DNA from: Anaeramoeba flamelloides
Lineage: Eukaryota > Metamonada > Anaeramoebidae
DNA: 64,000 bases
Reading direction: 5' to 3'
Assembly (NCBI GenBank): GCA_027625915.1
Contig: JANTQA010000036.1
Coordinates: forward strand, 7,399,001-7,463,000
The notes beneath the pieces were generated by a model. It had not been told where the DNA came from. It ran no database searches and saw only the letters and a list, made by a program, of their open reading frames with translations. This document shows positions 58,602-64,000 of the stretch, piece after piece. Within the stretch, counting starts at the first letter, position 1; every line of letters begins with the position of its first letter. The translations under genes and the position numbers were made by a program.

Positions 58602-58799
58602 CAGTCAGTTTCACTTTTAAGGCACAAACTTTCAACGGAATTTAAGGCACAAAAAAATCTCAAATTAAGGCACAAAGTTTGGAATTTTTTTTTTTTACAA
58701 TTTATTTTTACTAGAATTTGAATTTTGTGCTTTAATTTAAGATTTTTTTTGTGCCTTAAATTTCGTTGAAAGTTTGTGTCTTAAAAGTGAAACTGACTG
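58602..58799. mobile_element. CAGTCAG-family MITE, copy F, TA duplication
   Basis: 198-bp palindrome CAGTCAGTTTCACTTTTAAG to CTTAAAAGTGAAACTGACTG, with TA on both sides (58600-58601, 58800-58801). With D and E this makes three copies within 2 kb. Confidence 0.9.
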
Positions 58800-59441
58800 T
58801 AGTTCTGTTATTTTTTCAACTTTTTAAACTTTGTCCATATTTTATAGAATTGAGTTCAGTTTCTAAATGAAACTAAATGAATCAATCTTTGGTTTTTGTA
58901 ATATTAATTTTATTGTTAATCTTGATAAATTAAAAATTGAAAAACCAGATTGCTTTTGGTTGGTTCTAAATATTAAATACTAGAATCCGCTTTATTTTTG
59001 TTACAATCTTTTTGATTTTGAAAAATCATTTAAAATAAAATTTACAAAAATCAAAATTAAAAATTATAATTGCAATTCATATCAAAAATATCTAATAATT
59101 TATTATTCAAATTTATGATGATTCTCAAAATTTCTTTAAAAAATTTTTTAAAAATTTAAAAGTGGCAAAATCTAAAAATTTGTGTTATATTTATATCTTT
59201 ATAATTTATCAAAAATATAGTTAAAAAACATTAAAAAAGAGTTTATAAAAAAAAAAAAATTGAAAAGTTAATTTCAAATTTTGCATTTTACAAATAAACA
59301 ATTTAATTCAGATAATATTTTTTAAATAAAATGATAATAAATTCGTTAATTTTTTAAATTATTGTTATTTAAGATTTTTTGAAATAGTTTTTGTTCTTTA
59401 TTTTTTTTTGTTGTATGACAATTGAAGAAGAATATTCAATA

Positions 59442-59695
59442 TTATTTTCTCTTCTTTTTATTTTTATTTGGAAATTTTTTAGACTTTTTATCTTTTTCAT
59501 AAAGCCTTTTTCTTGGATTAATCTGTGGTGACTGGCGGTTAAAATTAAAAGTATATGTGAACGATACACTGCCATCTTGTATATCAACATTTTCATTGAA
59601 CATTTCTGGCGAAAAATGCGAAAATGATGGCAAAATAAAATTAATACCAAATGGAATTTGGTTACTTTGCTTTGCATTGTTATTTCTATTACCCA

Positions 59696-59771
<76 letters not shown>

Positions 59772-61883
59772 TATATTTAGATTGCGAGGGATATTTATGT
59801 TGAATGTTCCTCGAAAATTTCCATCTCTCGTGCCCTTTTTTTGCGAGCTTGTTTCATTTTTATTATTATTTTGTTGAGCATTGTGTATTTGATCTGTATT
59901 ATAGCCACTCGTATTCATGTTTGTATTATTCATAAGGTTCATAGTATTCATATTATTCTTATTATTGATATTATTGATATTATTCACATTACTCAAATTA
60001 TTTACATTCTGAATATTATTGAGATTATTCATATTACTTATATTGCTAATATTGTTCGTATTATTCATAAATCTCATAAAATTCATATTACCCAGAGTAT
60101 TCATAGTATTCAAAGTATTCAAAGTATTGATATTATGCATATTCTTCTGGTTATTCCGGGTATTCATAGTATGCATTCTCTTCATATTATTATTATTATT
60201 ATTATTATCAATCATTCGAGAAGCTTTTTTATTTGTGCTTTCATTAGTGAAATTTTTCTCTTGATTAACTAAAAGTTTTCCTTGGGTGTCCTTCAAAAAA
60301 TTTTTTTCATCTCTATTATCGGAATTATATGCGCTATTACTGAGTCCGGTTGCCATTTCCCCTTGAAAATGGGGAATCCCCTTTCCAACCATATTTGTAA
60401 CAGGCATTGATCTTGGGGATCGGAAGGGTATTTTTTTCTTAATGCCAGCTTTCGAAATTTTCTCTTGTAATAAAGCAGCCAATTTTTTCGGGCCAATATT
60501 TTGGTCTTTATACATCGATTTACGATTTCTATTCAGATTAATCGCACACCAAATTCTTGAGTCTTCTGGTCTTTTTGGGACCTGATCAAAATATTTTCTT
60601 AATATCGTGTATGGGTCAAAGCTCACATTGGGGAAGTGAAAGATCTGCTTCGTGGTATGAACAGGTTGGCTCGTTTCTGGAGAAAGCTCATTTGGGCTTC
60701 CTTTTCGTTGCTGCTGTTGGTGTGCCTGCTTGATTTGGATCCATTTTTCTTCAAATTCTTCATGCCAAGAAACCTGTTTGAATGTCAAATAAAAATTTTC
60801 ACCCCCTTCCATTCCTGTAAATTTGCCCATACACCAAAACGCTGCAACAATTAAATCGACGTCAACGTCTAAGTCCAAGGCTTGTATAAATTTTTTTTCT
60901 TCTTCTATTGTTAATCCTTGGCGATGGTTTCCGAATTTGTTTTTCATTTTTAATTTGAGCATTTTTGTTTGAAACAATTTCCGAGACTTGTTACAATTAT
61001 CCAACGTTGGTATCCTAGATTTGTCATAGCCCCCAACCCCCTCAAGGTAATCCCTAATCCCCCCAAATAACCCATTTACGATCGTCTTGAGTGAGTTCCA
61101 ATTATAATCCTTTTGCGAATTTTTTTGCCTCAGCCTTGAAATAAATAAACAGATTTCACCATCAATATCTTCAATCTGTTCATATTTTGTGGTTTTGTTG
61201 TGTTCTTTTAAAAAATTTTCAAATCTTTCCATAGACATTTTCCGAACTTTCTTGGTGTTACTATTGATATACCTTTCGGTTTTGGTATCTGATCTTTTTT
61301 GTTGGGTTGTGGATTCTTTTTCTTTTTCCTTTTCTTTTTCCTTTTCCTTTTCTTTTTCTTTTTCTTTTTCTTTTTCCTTTTCTTTGTTCCTTTTTGATTT
61401 TTTTTTATTGACCAGATCTTCTTCAGGCTCATTTTCAATGTCTATTTCATTTTCATCAATAATTTTATTTTTCTCTTGTGTGTGTTGTCTTTGTTTGAAA
61501 ATTTGCTGTTGAAGAAGTTGTTGTAGTTGCATTTGCAGTTGCAATTGACCTTTCCCTGGTTTTTCATCTTTTTTCAACTCTTCTTCTTCTGATTCCTCTT
61601 CGTCTGATTCCTCTTCTTCGAGTTCTATTTGTTTAATTGTTTTTGGTTTCGGTTGTAAGTTTTTTTCTTCAACTTTATCTTTTTCTTTTTCTTTCTCTTT
61701 CTCTTTCTCTTTCTCTTTCTCTTTCTCTTTCTCTTTTTCTTTTCCTTTTTCTCCTAATTTTTCTTTTTCTTTTCGGTAATTGTTTTTTGATTTTTCTTTT
61801 TTGTTTGGTAAAAAATTTGTTATGATTGTTGCCACATTTCTTTTGAGTTCTTGATCAATTGTTTGTGCAAGTTCGGTGAACAT
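59442..61883 (-). CDS. 813-aa protein with degenerate Crypton/ZMYM-QRICH1-like tyrosine-recombinase domain
   Basis: One complete frame, ATG at 61883 to TAA. Low-complexity blocks: EK repeats (about 47-70 and 167-190), an acidic patch (87-105), a Gln-rich run (113-130), and Asn-rich and poly-Asn C-terminal regions (poly-Asn encoded by the ATT repeat at 59697-59773). The tail is basic (KKSKKFPNKNKKKRK). Residues about 205-525 look folded: an N-terminal core (NTKKVRKMSMERFENFLKEH; DYNWNSLKTIVNGLFGGIRD) and a catalytic-like core (LTIEEEKKFIQALDL; CMGKFTGMEGGENFYL; IPFRSPRSMPVTNMVGKGIP; MATGLSNSAYN). Order and spacing fit Crypton recombinases and their domesticated relatives. The first catalytic Arg position (GLRGGE type) reads GMEGGE, and the H-x-x-R box reads R-S-P-R, so catalysis is unlikely. 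It is probably a nuclear, DNA-binding host protein, although an old transposon gene is possible. Domain recognised by eye only. Confidence 0.68.
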
Positions 61884-64000
61884 AACGTAAATTTAAAAAA
61901 CTTTAAAAATAATTTAAGAAAAAATGATACTCCGAATGTATTGATCGTTACAAAAAAATCTCTAGATTTTTACAAAGCTTTGATTATTTTTCGAAAGCTT
62001 CCAAGCACTTGAAGCAATAAACATCTCTTCTTTGTTTTTTTTTTTAGAACTTTGTTATCCTATTATTTTCCACAAAGATTTAATTAAGCTTGCTAAGTAA
62101 ATTCATTTATCAACTTTAGTGAACTTAGTTGTCATGCTGAAAGAAGTTCATTTTTCACAATTAAATTTTCAGTAATCCTTATCTGATCTTTTTTATTTAG
62201 ATTTTTTGGATCAAAACAAAATAAGAAAAAATCACAAAGTTTTTTTTTTTTAAATACACCACTAAGAGTAATTTTTGAGAATATTTGTGAACAAACAATA
62301 CTGAAAATTAATCTTATTTTAGAAATACAATAAAAATAAATCAAATTTTTAATCATTTAGAGAAAGGAGTAATAAATTTGACAATGCCTAAAATTAGAAA
62401 AAATATTATCGTGTTTTGGGTGTGGAAAATTGTTATTTTGGTTCTTAGTTGATCAGTCTGTGATTTGGTCTGATATTTAATAGTGGTCAAAAAAGGAAAT
62501 ATGTATTATTTATTCTTGATAATTTTTCAAAATTTAGCTTCAAGTTGTTTGAGTTCCTTCGGTTCCTTAGGTTCCGTTACTCCACTTTTTGTTTTTTAGG
62601 TATGGAGTGGGTAAAATGGATTAAGAATCAGTTAAATTATTGATAAACTTGTTCATGATTTGATCTTGAACAAACTTTTTCATTTAAGATCTTGAATAAA
62701 TGAATTGAACTTGACTTATTAAGCACTCGATAGAAATGTATCCCTCTTCTTCTCTTTTAAAACAATCAAAGTAAACCAAATCAAATTCTCCATACAATAC
62801 ATCAAATCAGTACTTATATTGGATAAATACTTCATAGTCTGTTTCATGAACTGGGATTTTGTATAAGGAAAATTTGGGAAAGATGCAATAAAAAAAAAAT
62901 AAAATAATAAAAAAAAAAAAATAACACAATAAAAAAAAAACCAGTAAATTAAAATCATATTCAAATTCAAAAAATCAAATAAACTGAAAAGAAAATATCG
63001 AAAACCAATTTTTATCTTTTAAAAAACAGTAATTTTTATAATCAACTCCTCTATAAATTTTGAAATTAAAACTTTACAAAGTAGCTTATTTCTGATGATT
63101 AATGTTTGCTCAAATATTTCGATCTCTTTATTAAAACTAATTAGAGTAGTGATCCAAAATTTGTTTCGAGATAAAAAAGATAACAACCACCAACCCATTC
63201 AACACTTGGAGTGTAAAAAAACTTTTCAATTCATTTTTTACCTTTTTTCTTATTTTTTTACTCTGTTTTGGTTCCTTCTTTTCATTCTCTATTTCTTGTC
63301 TTGATTTATAGATATAAAATTATAACTTTTTATTTTTTAAAGAAAAAATATACTATGAGCCATAATTGTGTCCATATTACAGCTAGATGAAGAATCTTTT
63401 AACAAAATTAGTTATTCAGAAAGTTCCATAGAGTTCTGTAGAGTACCTTAGAAGTGCCTAGCTTTTTTTTTAATTTTAGAAATTAAAAGAAAATATTAGA
63501 AATTTTCTTTTTATTTCTCAAATTAAAAAAAAGCTAACAGCGGTTTTCAAGAATTCGAAATAATTTATTAAAATCAAGGATTTTACTCAATTCTTTCAAA
63601 TCCTGGAAAATTTAAAAGACAGTGGGTAGTTTTTAATTTGGTCATGTAAACAATATAGTATTATTTTTTATTTCTATTTTAATTAATTGTCTTCTTCTCC
63701 CTTTTTTTTTTATTTGAAACTATTTTCTTTAATTGCTCCTTTCTCTAAAAAATAAATAAACAAACAAACAAATAAATAAAGAAATATAAAATGAAGAATT
63801 TTCACTATTTGTGTTCTTTGCTATTTTAAATATTATTTTAAAAATAAGGATTTATTGGATTAGTGCTTTGAATTTTCAATTCAATTCTATTCGAAATTTA
63901 ATCCTAAGTCTTGGTATTGAATACTATTTGTAAAAAAATAACACTTTTAGGTTCTATTAAGATTTATAATTAAAAAACGAAAACACAGACATTGGTGATT
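61884..64000. other. Intergenic stretch upstream of the recombinase-like gene
   Basis: No gene supported. Short frames at 62132-62356, 62719-62970 and 63095-63304 have low-complexity, Phe/Ile/Lys-rich composition and no recognisable motif. It contains the hairpin unit 63431-63775. Confidence 0.5.
63431..63775. repeat. Modular hairpin cluster, direct copy of 57951-58245
   Basis: Begins GAGTTCTGTAGAGTACCTTA then GAAGTGCCTAGC (decayed decamers). Hairpins AGCTTTTTTTTTAATTTTAG / CTCAAATTAAAAAAAAGCT and GGTTTTCAAGAATTCGAAAT / CTTTCAAATCCTGGAAAA follow, then AGTGGGTAGTTTTTAATTTG and a 3' extension also shared with 58130-58245. Confidence 0.65.

Noticed and set aside
59557-60272. Leu/Ile-rich plus-strand frames opposite the recombinase-like gene
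   Set aside because: Antisense of the Asn-rich region (ATT repeats read as poly-Leu/Ile). No independent evidence.
1-64000. CRISPR arrays, integrons, phage or retrovirus-like genes
   Set aside because: No regularly spaced identical repeats with unique spacers, and no reverse transcriptase, capsid, envelope or integrase-DDE motifs were recognised. Repeats here are palindromic MITEs, hairpin clusters and microsatellites.

Overview
This window looks like nuclear DNA from a unicellular eukaryote with a very AT-rich genome. Intergenic DNA is dominated by A/T homopolymers, (AT)n tracts and palindromes. Genes have GT-AG introns and the proteins carry long Glu-Lys, Gln and Asn runs. No prokaryotic operons, ribosome binding sites or organellar genes are visible. 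The EK-repeat style together with the gene set suggests an Anaeramoeba-like metamonad or another AT-rich amoeboid protist. That placement is an inference, not something the sequence proves.

Gene layout: (1) 1.2-6.7 kb, plus strand, a TMEM33/Pom33 ER-nuclear envelope membrane protein in two exons separated by a 4.66-kb intron full of repeats. (2) 15.8-16.5 kb, minus strand, an unidentified 236-aa protein. (3) 32.0-35.75 kb, minus strand, an intronless CLU/CLUH protein. (4) 38.2-39.94 kb, plus strand, coding-like fragments of an unidentified gene split by two transposon copies. (5) 40.07-43.0 kb, plus strand, an Sds3/BRMS1 subunit of the Sin3-HDAC complex in three exons whose phases match. (6) 45.1-46.3 kb, minus strand, the C-terminal exon of a Dbf4-type regulator of Cdc7 kinase (motif M plus CCHH finger). 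(7) 49.9-53.2 kb, several exon-like fragments. (8) 59.4-61.9 kb, minus strand, an 813-aa protein with a degenerate Crypton/ZMYM-QRICH1-type tyrosine-recombinase domain.

Most of the remaining ~45 kb is small non-autonomous DNA transposons. Some copies can be delimited to the base by terminal inverted repeats plus target duplications. They include a ~200-bp CAGTCAG family with TA duplications (6 copies), CCATTGTG foldbacks with 3-bp TAA/TTA duplications (4 copies, one nested in another), CTGT...ACAG families with TTA/TA duplications, and several degenerate families. A separate recurrent structure is a cluster of adjacent ~70-bp hairpins next to tandem copies of the decamer TAGAGTGCCG, found at seven places, once inside a host intron. 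No transposase able to move the MITEs was recognised here.

The genes do not form one pathway. They are ordinary nuclear housekeeping genes (membrane shaping, mitochondrial mRNA/organelle distribution, chromatin repression, replication initiation) far apart in transposon-filled DNA.
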